The notes beneath the pieces were generated by a model, which ran no database searches, had not been told where the DNA came from, and was given only the letters and a program-made list of their open reading frames with translations. Both the position numbers and the translations under genes were made by a program. A DNA stretch of 49,543 nt from Heterostelium multicystogenum (taxonomy: Eukaryota > Evosea > Eumycetozoa > Acytosteliales > Acytosteliaceae). The stretch lies in NCBI GenBank assembly GCA_003667245.1, contig RCNN01000252.1:1-49543 (forward strand), read 5' to 3'. Position 1 is the stretch's first letter. Each line of letters begins with the position of its first letter. Of this stretch, positions 10,918 through 23,657 are shown one piece after another.

Positions 10918-12921
10918 TCAGTAGGCTTCTTCAACTTGTTCCATTGATACATCACTTACAAATGAATTGTCATTGCCATCGTAGGTTTGAGATAATCTTT
11001 CCTCTTCCTCTTCTTCTTCTTGAGCTTGTTGTTCTTCTAGTTTTGATTTCAATTTTAAGAGTGAATCTTTGAGTCGTTCGGTGATCTCGGCCATTGCTTC
11101 TAGTTGATCGTTCTCACGCTCTTTTTCGGTAGCGATTTCACGTTCTCTTCGTTCTTCCATCTTTCTTCTCTTGAATAGCTCACGATCCGAGACTTTACGC
11201 TCGTGCTCTGATTCCTCACGTCTCTGCATTTCAAGCTGCATCTTTTCTCTGACTCGCAGGAGTTGGTCACGCAACTCTTTGATTTCATCACGCTTGCTCA
11301 TGTCGTCCTCCTCGTCGTCGTCCATCACACTGAATGTCTCTGTTTCCGTTGAAATGTCTTGATCGGTCATCATTCCGCTGCTGTGGCTGCCAACGCTATT
11401 GCGAATGTGCATTCTATTGGCGCCAATTGAGAATCCAGGTGTCCAGCTGTTCATGTGTCCAACCAAATTGGAAGTTGTATATGAATTTGGTATGGACTTG
11501 GAGTGTGGCACCGCAAATGTAATGGATGGAACTGATTCTGAAAGATTGCCACTTGACTGCTGTGGAGTTGGGGTGACGCTTCCGATTGGTATATTGTTGG
11601 CGCTGTTGTTGAGTGACTGGCTGAGGTTATTACTGCTGTTGGAAGCGGATGGTGGTGGTGCGGCCGACGTTGAAAACGATCTTGATCTTGTAAATATTGA
11701 CTCTGGCTTATTATTCTTTTTGTAAGTTGAGTATTTTTGTTTAAGTTTACGATATTTCTTTTCGAGTTCCATCTTTTGTTTGGTTTCCTTGTCCAAAACA
11801 TTACGCATCTTGCGTAGTTCATCTTCAAAGTTGACCGAGCTCGCACTCTTCATGGGCGACATCTCTGGGGGTGACTCACGGTGTTGCTTCTTCTTCATCG
11901 CCGATAGTGAGAAAGAGAATGATCTACCTTTTGTTGTTAGTTTATCTGGAGTGACCGGTGCCAGGCTATTGTTGTTATTATTAGAATTAAGATCCAAAGT
12001 ATCTATATTCGAATTGTTTGGAAGGGATGATGCTAGATTTGGTGAGGATGAGGATGAAGATGATGTTATTGGTGGTGCCGATGTGGTTATGGCTGGTGGA
12101 GTCGATGAGATGTTTGAGGTCGTGGATGAGGATGATGTGGTTTGATTGTTGGAGGCTGTAGTATGTGAGTTGCCTGATGTTAGTGGGATGGAGAGTGGAG
12201 GTAAAAATAGATCGGGACGTGATTTCTTTAGCATGGTTCTGATGGATGACACCCATTCCTCCATTTCTGTTTGATTTGTACATCTAAAGATATATTCACG
12301 TTCTTCTGTGCTGGATTTCGTGCCTGTGATGCTAATAGCTCCAGTCTGTTTGGAATCGCGTGTCAGAATGATAAAGCTATATTTTCTTGTAAGGTCTCTG
12401 TCGACATTGACGATGTCGGCAAATGTGATAAACTCTGTGTTTGGATCGGTCTCGCTTGGCGAGTGAACAATACGCTGAGAGTAAAGACGAAGATATCTTG
12501 GGTTCCAAATCATTCCAAATGTCGAGAGTTTCTGGACTTTGCCCTCTTTGAAACCCTTTAGCTGTGCAAATGTGTTCTTTCTTGTTCTGAAACCCGGACG
12601 ACGCTTGATCAGCACTTGGTCCGAGCTGGTAATGCCATAGGCCGAGAGTGGAGAGTCATCGTCTATCCACTGCGGACGTTGTGTCAGCTTTGAGTGTGCA
12701 ATATAAAGTGAGTATCCTGATTGAAGTCCAGCCAACTGTGATGCATATGATATAATTTCGCTTGCTTTCTGTGTTGGTTTAGCTAATATGGTTTTAGCAA
12801 TGATTGCTGATGTCGGTGGAAAAACCAATTTCAAAATTAAGTCATTTGGAGGTGTTGTTGATGACGATGCGCCATTTGGAGTTGGACTGCCACTTTGATT
12901 ATTATTATTATTTGATTCCAT
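10918..12921 (-). CDS. PH-domain protein with ubiquitin-like N-terminus and coiled coils
   Basis: One uninterrupted frame of 667 codons from an ATG (MESNNNNNQSGSPTP). After a Ser/Asn/Pro leader comes a beta-grasp-like segment (about residues 25-112, NDLILKLVFPPTSAIIAKTI to DQVLIKRRPGF), then a PH domain at about 120-235. The PH domain has the strand pattern LSTFGMIWNPRYLRLYS and the terminal helix with its invariant Trp (TEMEEWVSSIRTMLKK). A long Ser/Thr/Asn linker holds a coiled coil (about 365-405, ELRKMRNVLDKETKQKMELE). A second, longer coiled coil near 545-645 ends in a run of Glu. The role is probably membrane- or cytoskeleton-associated scaffolding, by domain. The beta-grasp assignment is weaker than the PH call. 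It is the cleanest long frame in the left half of the window. Confidence 0.85.
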   Translation of the reverse strand: MESNNNNNQSGSPTPNGASSSTTPPNDLILKLVFPPTSAIIAKTILAKPTQKASEIISYASQLAGLQSGYSLYIAHSKLTQRPQWIDDDSPLSAYGITSSDQVLIKRRPGFRTRKNTFAQLKGFKEGKVQKLSTFGMIWNPRYLRLYSQRIVHSPSETDPNTEFITFADIVNVDRDLTRKYSFIILTRDSKQTGAISITGTKSSTEEREYIFRCTNQTEMEEWVSSIRTMLKKSRPDLFLPPLSIPLTSGNSHTTASNNQTTSSSSTTSNISSTPPAITTSAPPITSSSSSSSPNLASSLPNNSNIDTLDLNSNNNNNSLAPVTPDKLTTKGRSFSFSLSAMKKKQHRESPPEMSPMKSASSVNFEDELRKMRNVLDKETKQKMELEKKYRKLKQKYSTYKKNNKPESIFTRSRSFSTSAAPPPSASNSSNNLSQSLNNSANNIPIGSVTPTPQQSSGNLSESVPSITFAVPHSKSIPNSYTTSNLVGHMNSWTPGFSIGANRMHIRNSVGSHSSGMMTDQDISTETETFSVMDDDEEDDMSKRDEIKELRDQLLRVREKMQLEMQRREESEHERKVSDRELFKRRKMEERREREIATEKERENDQLEAMAEITERLKDSLLKLKSKLEEQQAQEEEEEEERLSQTYDGNDNSFVSDVSMEQVEEAY

Positions 12922-14923
12922 ATTTCAATAATCTATAACTACTGGTATATTTTAATAAATAAATAAATAAATAAATAGAAGATATAAATAAAAGGGTATT
13001 TTGATGGAAATTGAAATTAGTAAATAATTATTTCTTGTTGAATATATAATGGATGGGTGTAAGGCAGGATAGTTGAATTGTTGAAATCTGTAATATTGGA
13101 ATAAAACTCATAATAATAATAAATATTAAAACATTCAACGTTGATTTATTGTGATTGAAACTAATAAACTAAATTAGGATGGATTTGAAAAGTATTGATA
13201 GATGGTGATGATGGTGATGATTATGGTGATGTTAATTTAAGTTTGACAATTAGTAATACTTTAATTGATAATCCAACAACCAACCAAAATATGGAAACAA
13301 TAGAGTTTATATAAATATAGTTAAGATGATGGATTGACAATAATATACTTAGTTTTGATATTAACTAATATTATATCATTAATAATGAATTAATTATTGT
13401 CATATGACAAATAGATAGTAATATAAGATTTTGATTAGATAAAGATATATAATCTGTCTGGAGGTGTTGTCTGAGTGTCTATTGGGTGATGGATCGATAG
13501 ATGGATCGATGTATGCTTGATGATGGTAGAGAGTGGATTAGATGGAGTGAGTATAAGTGGACTGAAATTGGAATTGTGGGGAGTGTGTGTGTGAATGGTT
13601 GGACAAGCAATCCAACAACAATTATTGTTATCGATATTTATGGACCAATGATAATGTACTCTATCTTTAATGTTTGAGGTTGTGTTAGTGTTACTATTTG
13701 AGATTTAAATACAATTGTGGGTAGTGGTGGTGGTGAGATGATGATGATGTGTGAGTGTGCTTGATGATATCACTAGTGATAAGACAAGGTATAATAATAT
13801 TGATATCATATGTTATAATATATTAGCATTACCTATATGAATATCTAAAAGTAAATATGACAATTGTATAAATTATTATTATTATTATGTTTATTATTGT
13901 TTTGTTTTGTCTTGTCCTGTTGCTCTTATACTTATTAGTATTCTTATTCACTATTTAAGTAGTGGATTGTGACGAGTATTGTGACGACCAAGCTAACCTT
14001 GCGCTATTGACCTACATACCTATATAAATCTTGTTCAGCTTCAGTAGTTGATCGAATGACTATCTGAATAATTTAGTGCTGTTGCTAGTTGATGATTGAT
14101 TGACTGGCTTTGACCTTACAAATAAATAAATAAAATATGGAATACAAATATATATATTGTATAGTCAAATAATATGAATAACTAGTTAAAATAACTTACT
14201 AACTAAACAACAACAACAACTGATTGATATTCGTACAAACTTATAGTGATACAACTATGATACTACTTTCTTCTTTCTTTCTCGCACAATCACAATCACT
14301 ATCATGCAAAATAATTGTCAACAACAACAACAACAATATAACAAAACTAAAGAAAACTGATATATCTCTGATCGATTTGTTTTAACACTTTTTAAATTAA
14401 ATAATGCAGCAAATTAAGTGACAAAATAGGAGGGAAATACATAATTTTTAAATAATTTTTGAATACTTTTATTCATATTAAAATTTCACCCCAAACACCA
14501 AAGTTAAAATAAACCACTATTTTTATCCATATCAAGTTTCAAAACATGGATTAAATAATAATAATAATATTGATTTTTAATATGGATGAAGAATAATTAT
14601 ATATTATTATGTAAAAAGTATTTAAATATTTTAAACCTCAGCTTATTAGGTTATATGGTTTTGGAAATTTGACTAAGCTTTCTATGAAATTATCATTCCG
14701 AATGAAAAATGGCTTTACTCTGATATCTCAAAAAAGATATAATTTATATCAATAATTTAGCATAGATCTATTGACAACTTCAACTATTTTAAATTAGTTT
14801 AAACCATGTATTAAAATACCAATAAATACAGTGAAACATTATTAATGAGGATGATCCTTAAAAAATGATCTATCTGAAGACTTGTATAATGAAATTTTGA
14901 ATACATAGTTTTGATTGTTTATT
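12922..14923. other. 2-kb intergenic region
   Basis: Non-coding spacer between the PH gene start and the 3' end of the lectin/TIG gene. It holds an AATA tetranucleotide repeat at 12953-12976, GATGAT/GGTGAT repeats near 13203-13230, a GT run near 13576-13592 and short CAA repeats near 14210 and 14320. No RNA gene was recognised. Confidence 0.6.
12953..12976. repeat. AATA tetranucleotide microsatellite
   Basis: About six perfect AATA units just upstream of the start codon of the PH-domain gene, so probably in its 5' leader or core promoter. Expected to vary in length between strains. Confidence 0.7.
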
Positions 14924-17900
14924 TCACAAAAGGTAGATTTCTTTCATTAATGTCTTTTTTATGTTGTTCAGTTTTACCTCCATTCTATGCTTTTCTCTGT
15001 CAAACTTATATTTTTTATGAATCAATATTGCTGCACCAACTAGAATGGAAACACCAAATACAGAACAAAGGACACCAATAACAATGGGCTTCCACTTTGA
15101 GTCTTTCTCACCACATCCATCTTTGATTGAGGTAGAATCAATGAACTAATACTTGGATCGACAATGATGGATCTCTCAAATGCGGAAGTTTCAATGGCGA
15201 TTGTGAAGATGAATTCATTACCGTCGTTGTTTTGTGACTCCAATACGATTGGATCGTCCTTAGGCAGTACGTTGAAGTTTGAAATCATTATCTTGCCATC
15301 CAAGTAAAAATGTTTAGCAAAGTTGACATTCAAAATATCTGATTTCGAAATCACTAGATAGCTATCGCTCTTCGATGATGTGTTTGAGATGATTGATGTT
15401 TGAACACCACACTCATCAACTGTGTGAGAGATTGTCTTGGTTTGGAAGACAAGTTGGAAGTTGTGGAGTTTTGAAGAAAATTTCCAATTTGAAACTGTGA
15501 CTGTATATTTTACTGAGTTGGAATTCATCAAGATCCTTTCACCTGCAAAATTTATATATGTTGATTGTGGAAAATACAACAATCTGAGCGAAACAATAAT
15601 TGTTTCATTGTTGAATGTTCCAATCAGCAAATCATTATCTTTCTTCCAAATGATATCTGACATTCTAAGTAATTTGATTGGTTTTCCAAGTTCGTCAACC
15701 TCCCTTAAATATGTGAAAGCACTTGTAAAGTTGACATTTGATGGGATAATGACAGTTCCATTGTCAATAACTGGCGGATTTCCTGGAACTCCTGGGATTG
15801 TGCAAGAACTTGATACCCATCCATCAAAACATTGACATCTTCCTTGGACACATTCACCATTTCCATTGCATAATTTTCCATCGACTTTTGGACAGGTTTC
15901 ATTTGTATTTAAATAATAGAATGAATAACTTCCACCTGTCACCATAAAATTCGTTACATTAACATAAAGTGATTGATTTTCATCGGGACCTCTTGACTTT
16001 CCATCGAAATAGCAAGTCAATTTTGAATCTGAAAGAACGGTTGCATCATAACATGATTCACCACCAATTGTAACTGAGAGTCCATTTGGTAAGAAGTTAG
16101 TTCCAGAGATAGTGATCAGTGTGGTTTCATTAGGATAGCTTGGTGTTGATTCTAAAACAGTGGGAGTAGCAAATAGGTATACAGTTGGTGTAATGCTTGC
16201 AAATCCATTCACAGAAACATTGATAATCATTGAATTTTGGGGTGTTTCCAAAGCTTCCAAAAAGCATGTTAAATTTTGATTTCTCTTTGTGACTGTTGCA
16301 TTTTTACATTGAAGTGCTCCAATTTTAACATCTAATGTTGTTGTGTTGTCTCCAAAATTTATTCCACCCATATTTACCCAACCACCCTGAACTGTGAGTT
16401 GACTGAAATAGTTTACTCTAGGATTGCCAAAACCGAAAGTAACTGAATTTGATAATTGTCCTTCAACATTAATTTGAACTGGATAGTTTTGACCAAAAGT
16501 ATTATATCTACACGTAACTGCTATATATAAGGAAAGGAATTCAAAATCGGTGCAATTATCCATTGAAATTACTGAGATGTTTGCTCCGAAATAACGTCCA
16601 AATATAGTAATCCTTTCAAGTATGTAAGCTGCTGATACAAGATTGAGTATTGGTGGATTAAATGAAAGATATTGAGAAGGTGGAGTAGATAAAATTTGTC
16701 CAGTAGGTGTAACAGTGGAAAGAATTAATGGGAAAGGTCCTTTTCCTGTTTCTGCCGGATAGTTGAAAATAACTGTATTTGAACCATAACTTCTTGATGC
16801 ATTTATATATTTTACCTTTAAATTCAAAATAGAGTGGCCACATTGAATTTCCAAAATCTTGGACAAATAAGCTCATTGAAGCATTCAATGAATTGAGTGA
16901 AATGTTTTTGGGATCGAAGTAGAGTGGGACTTTGATATGTTAGTATTAAAATATATTTAGATTTGAGTTCAACATACTATTACTGAAATATTCAACGAAT
17001 GCATTTGGTTGGAAAACACTTTCTGAATATGTTAAAGTTTGAATGTCAAACTGGAGTACATTATTAGGTGAACTGGGAATTGGAATGCTTCCTCTTGAAT
17101 CATAGAGTTGTACTTGGGTTCCATTCAATGGTCCCTGTGAAACTGTCCAATATCCTGTAAACATAATTTGGTTGAATGAAAATTAGTTTTGTTAAAAATA
17201 GTAATTGTAATCTTGTACTATAATTACCTTTATTAGAATCATAAATAACAGGAGTTGACAATGATGTTCCATAACTACACATTTTCGTTACCATTTGAGA
17301 AAGTTCTAGTGAATCAACGAATGTTGGTGTTCCATACATTCCATCGGTTGTCGAAATTTGAGAAAATTTCATATTTTCCAAAAAATTTGAACTTGTAGAG
17401 AAACATGAAAACAATCTGTCTTTAAAAACTATTATAAGGTATCAAAAACAATGTATTAATAAACCTATAAAGTAGTTTTGTATGATAATATATTTACCAA
17501 ATGAAGGCTTGTTCTTTTTTGAATAAACACCGTTGACTTCCATGATCATTAAATAATATCCAATCGTTACATCTTTGGAGAGTGTACAAGTTATAATGTA
17601 AATGGTTGAAGCAAATTTGACATTTTTACATTCATTGTCGAAATCGATGACCCAAATTCTGATAAGATTTGCATCATTTCCGAAGCTATATCCAGAGATG
17701 GTCACAGTTTCACCTGCAAGGAACTTTGGATTGACAATTGAGATGTGAGGAACTCCATACTGCATTCTTGTTTTATAAACTTTGTTTTCCAAAGATAAAG
17801 TAATATTTATTACTCCTGAATCAAATGGTACTAAATTAACCTGCATGATAGAGGGTCCTATATAAATCTTAGATAGGATTTCTTTAAAGGATCCATTTTG

Positions 17901-18725
17901 AGACATAGTTATATTAACTTTTGCCATATCAGTAGAATTTAAATTCCAATTTAAAATATTGTTGATAAAGGCGAATTTATCAAAAGTGAAAATAGGAGGC
18001 ATATATGGTACTAATATAATAAAAATATAAAGTTACTTGATTATTCTTTAAATGTTTAAGTTTGATTAACATACCCTCCAAACCTCCATATTCACAAATG
18101 AAATTTAACGATTGTGAACACTGTGTGTTTCCCCATGTATTGAAATGGTAATTCGAACTAGTACAATTGTTTCCGTTTATCATTGTTGGTTGATCTATTC
18201 TCCAATTAGTGAAAAAGCGACTCTTTCATATTATTGTACCATTTGGAGTTGAAGGTTAATATTCACTATACAATTTTACATATACTTTGACACTTACATC
18301 ATCTTTATAGGTAGAATACATAATTGCTCCCTCCTCTGGACCAGATGTATAATAATAGACTCCACTTTCAGAAGAACTCATTCTTCCTGAAACCCAAAAA
18401 TCAATTTCTTGAGAGAAATAGATTTGATAGTTATTTTTAATGAATTCATTTTCTTGAAAGGATGTTATTGTTGCTAAATATCTATAAATAAGATTTCATA
18501 TTAGAGGTCTCAGTGATATTGAGATTGTTGAAACCTAAAAAAATCTTACCCTGTTGTATTATTTAGAGTTCTGTTTGAACATAAAGACGAAGCTTCGTCA
18601 TAGGTAGCAACTTCATTTAGAAACTCATAATAATGATCAGTTTCATATGAATATATGATAGAAGAATAAATAAAAGGTATATTTATGGTTAAAAGAAATA
18701 TAATACAACTATATATCTTAAGCAT
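14924..18725 (-). CDS. C-type lectin / TIG / EGF transmembrane surface protein
   Basis: Seven exons. Introns at 18482-18549, 18223-18297, 18009-18074, 17420-17497, 17155-17227 and 16930-16977; about 1,130 residues. The signal peptide is MLKIYSCIIFLLTINIPFIY. A C-type-lectin-like fold follows (DEASSLCSN, YLATITSFQENEF, FWVSGR, NWRIDQPTM, WGNTQCSQSLNFICEY). Next is a long beta-rich ectodomain with at least two IPT/TIG units (PTVLESTPSYPNETTLITIS, GTNFLPNGLSVTIGG) and many NxS/T sites. An EGF-like module (CNGNGECVQGRCQCFDGW) precedes the final beta region. A helix (PIVIGVLCSVFGVSILVGA) and a basic cytosolic tail end the protein. The order resembles the dictyostelid ComC/Tgr-type EGF-TIG membrane families, with a lectin domain added. 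Single-base breaks occur near 18003, 16815 (AAAA) and 15148. The role is probably cell-surface recognition or adhesion (inference). Confidence 0.85.
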
Positions 18726-19098
18726 TTTCAATGATCGTATATTTAGATATCTATGATCTGATCGTTTAGAAATGGAGTATTTTCATCTTACTCAACCGAA
18801 TTCTTTTAGAAATATTATTGTAGAATATTTAATTATATATCTAGATCTTTTTATGATTTTTTTGATTTAGGTTTCCAAAGACTGGGAATTTTACAAAAGT
18901 AACATAAAAATCAAAACATATCATTTAAAAAATAATCATGATCTTTTGGATTTTTTTTTTGTATTAAAGTGTCTGGTACCGGGTTACATATTCGTGAAAA
19001 GTATTGAAAAGAATACAGATACTTTGGGACTCTGTAAACAATTATACTTAAACATATTTCGATCACACATAATGTAAATAAAGCCATATGGTAATTTT
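18726..19098. other. intergenic spacer
   Basis: About 370 bp between the LRR gene end and the lectin/TIG gene start, both minus. A 63-codon frame at 18911-19102 overlaps the LRR stop and resembles nothing; I regard it as chance. Confidence 0.55.
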
Positions 19099-21374
19099 TC
19101 ACTTAAAGTAATAATATTTATTTGGTATGATTCTTGTTGATAATCGTTGATTGTTCGAGATGAGTCTCAGTGTTTCTTGATCTTTGAGTGAAAAGTTGAA
19201 CTTCATTATCGATCGGTTCTTGAGGAGAGCGCTAGAAACTGATGCCGTTGTTTTGTAGTCAGAGTCGGAGATGTCAATGTAGGTAAGCGATTGATTACGC
19301 TGAAGCAGCCGAACGAATGAACTCTTGAGCAAAGTTGAACGGAGATGGAGTGTTCTTATGCTGCAACTGTTGCTGCACAACGAGTTCAGTATAGGGTCAA
19401 TTTGGATGTTGTATCCAATGTCAAGCTCAGTCAGCGTCTTGTTGTGATGCAGAAGCTTGGCGAGTGCTTTAGCCTCGCGCGTATGTATTTGCGTTGCGTG
19501 GAGATTCAAGATGCGCAAAGTGGTGTTGTTCTGAAGCGATTGACAAATCTTCTTGACACCAGTCTTCAAAAAGTTGAAGCCAAGGTTAAGATGGCACAGC
19601 GAGTGGTTGTTTTCAAGATACTCTGCAATGAGCAGTGCGGACGATATGTGTAGTCGGTTGATTGATATGTCGAGAGAGGTGAGTGTATTGTTGTTGAAAA
19701 ATGCTTGAATAAGTGGAATGAAACGCTCGTCTCCAAGCTTCAGCCTGGCGAGTGAGAGGGTGGTGAGAGTTGGAGACAAGCAAATGTTGGCAGAGCTAAA
19801 GTTGGTCGGCTCTGGGAAGGGGAAGTTGTTGTTGAGTAGCAACGTTTTGATGGTGTGATTTGAACTAAGAAGTGTTGGAATCAAGGGAAAGAGTATAGCA
19901 TCGGCGTGAAGTGTGGCGGTGTGTGATAAATCAATGGATGTAATCACTTTGTTTCGTGAAAAGAGCTTCGATGATTTCTCGCGAGTGACTTGTAAAGCTG
20001 TTGTGATGTATGACCAAGTCTGTAATCGAGGTGTTGTTGGTAAGGAGATTTTGGAATAGCACAACTCGCTGGGGATTACTAAAGAGTTGGCAACACGCTA
20101 GATTGACTGTGTTGATTGTTTGACTGTATGTCAGTGCTTCAACTATGTGCTGTACTCCCTGTGGGTTGTGGTTGTAAATAAGGGTATGTAGTTCGAGTCT
20201 ACGAAGAGTGGACGCAAATTGACTGGCTATCTGCTCGCTAATATTTAGTCCACCAAGATTGAGATACTGTATTGCCTGGTTACCTACGAGAAAAAAACTA
20301 GGTATGCAATGATAGAGCTTGGGTTGTGTTGCATCCTCGGTTGTTGTTGTAGTTGTGGTTGTGTTGTTTGTTGGCAGTTGGTGCATACTCAGCACTAAGA
20401 TCTAGACAATGTATTGTTTTGCATTGTGCCAAAGAATTTGTCAAATCGGCAATTGATTGATCGCTCACATCGGCATCAAACGATATATTCGATAAATTCA
20501 GCTGGTAGATGAGCGACGATATGCTTGAGAGCCTTTGTATCAGGTACTGGACAACGGAGTTGTTGAGTTTAACATTGCTGAAATCAAGAGAAGGACAGTA
20601 GTCCAGCGCAATAAGTGTATCAAAAAGCTGAGCAGTCAGTGATTGGTGCACGAAAATATCGGAAATAAAACTTGAGTTTCGATACTCGCTGATGATTTCG
20701 CTGGGTACCATCGGAGAGAAGCCGATGTGTGTGAAGCCGATATTCCCAGTACAAGAGCGAATCCACGCATGCTGTCAATTACACGATGGAGTTGTCTGTT
20801 GATAAGCAGATACTCAACAAAAAATCGTGGATGGCAGTATAAAATCGATAACCTGTGAGAAGATCATATCGAGCAAGCGGTGTGTGGCAGTTGGTGTAAG
20901 TATATCGAGGTGGAGGGCGTCGATGACGACGAAGCGGAATTGCCGTAAGCACCGCGCGGACTTGGACGGCGTGGACTGGTAGCAACACCAAATAAATTTC
21001 TCAAACTGGAGGTTGGAGTCGAGGGTGAGTGTGGGTTTGCACAATCCCCATCGCCACTGTTTCTACTGATGATAGACGATAAATTGATATGTAATTTTAA
21101 TTTTTGAGCCGCCACCACCACCACCACTTGAACTATTTCCAGTTGAACTACTACTTCCACTACTATTATTACTACTATTTCCAATTACATTTCCAGAAAC
21201 GTTACTTGAATTTGGTGATGATGATAAAAATATATTTGTACTATTACTATTATTATTACTACTACTACTACCACTATTATTATTATTATTATTATTATTG
21301 CTGTTGTTGTTGTTATTGTTTCCGCAGCATGTTGTTATGATGGTTGGCTGTTTCAGATGATTATCAAGACTCAT
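19099..21374 (-). CDS. leucine-rich-repeat (RNI-like) protein, possible F-box, frame broken
   Basis: The C-terminal two thirds (19099-20711) is a ladder of 25-30-residue ribonuclease-inhibitor-like LRRs, for example LTSLDISINRLHISSALLIA, LCHLNLGFNFLKTGVKKIC, LRILNLHATQIHTREAKALA and LTELDIGYNIQI. The N-terminal third lies in broken frames. It has an ATG at 21374, Asn/Ser/Gly-rich low complexity, a Ser/Pro stretch (SPSTPTSSLRNLFGVATSPR), then a helical piece (LLDMIFSQVIDFIL ... VEYLLINRQLHRVIDSM) that could be an F-box-like element; this last call is tentative. Breaks occur near 21070, 20900-20780, 20370 and 19975; the last is repaired by shortening TTTT (joining EALF to SRNKVITSIDLS). The gene is visibly more GC-rich than its surroundings. 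Likely a protein-interaction or ubiquitin-ligase adaptor if the F-box is real. Confidence 0.7.
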
Positions 21375-22488
21375 CTTTTCTTAAAATTTCTTCTTCTCTA
21401 TCTATTTTGAAGTTACGATTTTCATCTGAATTTATGTGTTTGTTTTCTATATGTAATGCTCTAAAATTTCTATAATGTTTTGATGCAACTGTACTTAGAT
21501 TCTTAATAAAACTATGACTCTGATTGTTATTGCTATCACTACTACTAATATTATTTGTAATTATATGATGATTACTAATACTATTTTGTATACTACTTAA
21601 CTATTTAAAATATTGTTATTATAATTGTTGTTTATATCACTACTACTATTATTACTATATTATTATTATTATAATTATTTATTGTTATTTAGATTATTTG
21701 TAGATGAAGTAGATTTGATCAATTTTTTTGTAAAGATAAGAGAGAATCCCATTAAAAAATCAATCCTTAAAAAAAAAAGAGAGAAATCTGCAAAAAAAAT
21801 AAAATAAATAATAAAAAAGATTAATTAATATACATTTCATTTATATCATATAATAATATGGATGTGGTCATTTCATTAACAAAATTTGATAAATTAACAG
21901 ATATATAAATTTCGCTCTAATATTAGGGTTGGTGTTGGTGCGTTTTTCATCATTAAAAAAATTGATTTAAAGAAATTATATAACCCACCTAAAAATACCA
22001 CTTGGTGAATTTTGTTGGTGTGTGAGGTGTAGAAGGGGCACTCGACGTGTGTTGCCGGATGTTTTTCATTTGATCCTTGAGTATGTTTGTTTTTGGTTTG
22101 ATGGATCATGGATCTATCCAATCATGGATTAATCAAAGATTTATGTATTTTTGTAATTGTAGAAGTTGTTTTTAGAACAACAACTAATAAACCAAATATA
22201 TACTATCTTGTTGGTTTAGGTTGAGAAAACAGATGTTTTTAAAATAATACAAACAATACAATAGTAGTAGAGTAGACTACCACTACAAAACAAAAGTGAT
22301 GGTTGCTGAAGGAAAAAGACCTCCATTATTGTTTTTATTAACAATATTTAAGCTATTTGATAGCAGAAAGTAGTATTTGATTAAGTTTTGAAAATCAATC
22401 AAACTCAAGACAATTCAATCAATAGAATCGATGTATATTGTGTTATCTTATATTTTGATTATTATTATTTTCATTAAACATACCTTTC

Positions 22489-22506
22489 TTTTTTTTTTTT
22501 TTTTTT
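22489..22506. repeat. T18 homopolymer
   Basis: Eighteen consecutive T residues; the longest homopolymer noticed in the window, in non-coding DNA. Its true length is uncertain given the run-length errors inferred elsewhere. Confidence 0.7.
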
Positions 22507-23645
22507 CCTTTTAGTTCTGTTCGTTGGTGTAATGCGTTATTATTATTATCTCAATTATTATTAGTTGAGTAGCTACTATTTCCAACTTATGATATTTCTT
22601 GATAGATTAAACTAAAGAAGTAACTTTTGTGAATAGAATAATTAATTCTCAATGTTGAAGGTTTTACGGTGATGGAGTGTTCGTGTAAGCTGTTGGATAT
22701 TGGACTGATTTGTATTTATTAAGTGTACTGGTTGGCACTTAGGGAGCTCAATGGCGGAAGTTGTTGTGGGAATGAATTTTGGGGTTGAGAGTGTGTAGTG
22801 TGATCAGATATAGGATATTGCGGATTCACACATGTGAAGAGGTGTTTAGCTTAATGTTTTGATGGTTATTATTGATGTATTTGAAGATAGATAGTTCAGA
22901 AATTGAAACCAAATGAAGTTAATAATAAAATAATAATATTTCACTCCTTAATTTCATATCCAGTTCAATATGATAGTCGTTTGTTAAAGTGTTAAAGTTA
23001 CTTTGCTGGACTACTGATGATGAGTAAAATAAACAAATAAACAATTTGAAAGCAACATTAAAGAGTTTGGCAGTGAAACTTTATTGTTTTATAAAAACTA
23101 GCAAGCAAACAGCTTGAATGTTCTCTATTCAAATACTAAACATCCAAGATTATTAAGGTAATTCGAAGGGTTTTGGTGGTAAAGTCATCAGTGTTTAACA
23201 GGTGTAGTTCGATGATACTAATAACAATCACAAAATAAAATCCAAAAAAACGTGAATTGATTGGTTGCAAACAATTTTAATCATTTTTTTACTAAAAAAA
23301 AATTGCCTTAAAAATTAGAATATCGGGTTTGGAATTTTTGATGTTTCTATCTTAATTTTCACAATTTTTAGATTTTGAAACAAAAGGGAAAATCCTCCCA
23401 AAAAGACCACCAGTGGAATGTTAAAACTGTTAAAAAATGATACTAAGCCAAGGTCAAGCACCACCAAGCATCCAACTTTCAACTCCCTCAATTTGGTAGT
23501 TTGTTTTAATGTTAAATAAATCTATCTGAAAAGATTTCATTTGTTGGCACAATCAATTCATTTTGCAAATAGTTTTATTATTATTATTAAAATGACACGT
23601 AGATTTATTTTGAGTTTTTGTGTTTTATTTGATTAATCAGTCGAA

Positions 23646-23657
23646 CACCCATGGGTG
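23646..23657. promoter_or_regulatory. CACCC/GGGTG perfect palindrome
   Basis: CACCCATGGGTG is a 12-base perfect dyad in otherwise AT-rich DNA. GGGTG/CACCC is the core of dictyostelid G-boxes recognised by GBF. It lies about 200 bp beyond the stop codon of the bulb-lectin gene and 2.3 kb upstream of the LRR gene start, so the target gene, if any, is unclear. Confidence 0.3.

Noticed and set aside
11171..12561. Several plus-strand frames opposite the PH gene
   Set aside because: They are antisense shadows of the intact 667-codon gene and lack family resemblance.
13960..14110. GTGACGA direct repeat and GATGATTGATTGACTGG as a snoRNA candidate
   Set aside because: C- and D-box order and spacing are wrong for a C/D snoRNA, and no DUSE-like element lies upstream.
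18911..19102. 63-codon hydrophobic frame
   Set aside because: It overlaps the LRR stop codon and has no homology; treated as chance in the 3' region.
21104..21340. Tyr-rich plus-strand frame
   Set aside because: It is the complement of Asn/Ser/Gly trinucleotide repeats of the LRR gene; composition alone explains it.
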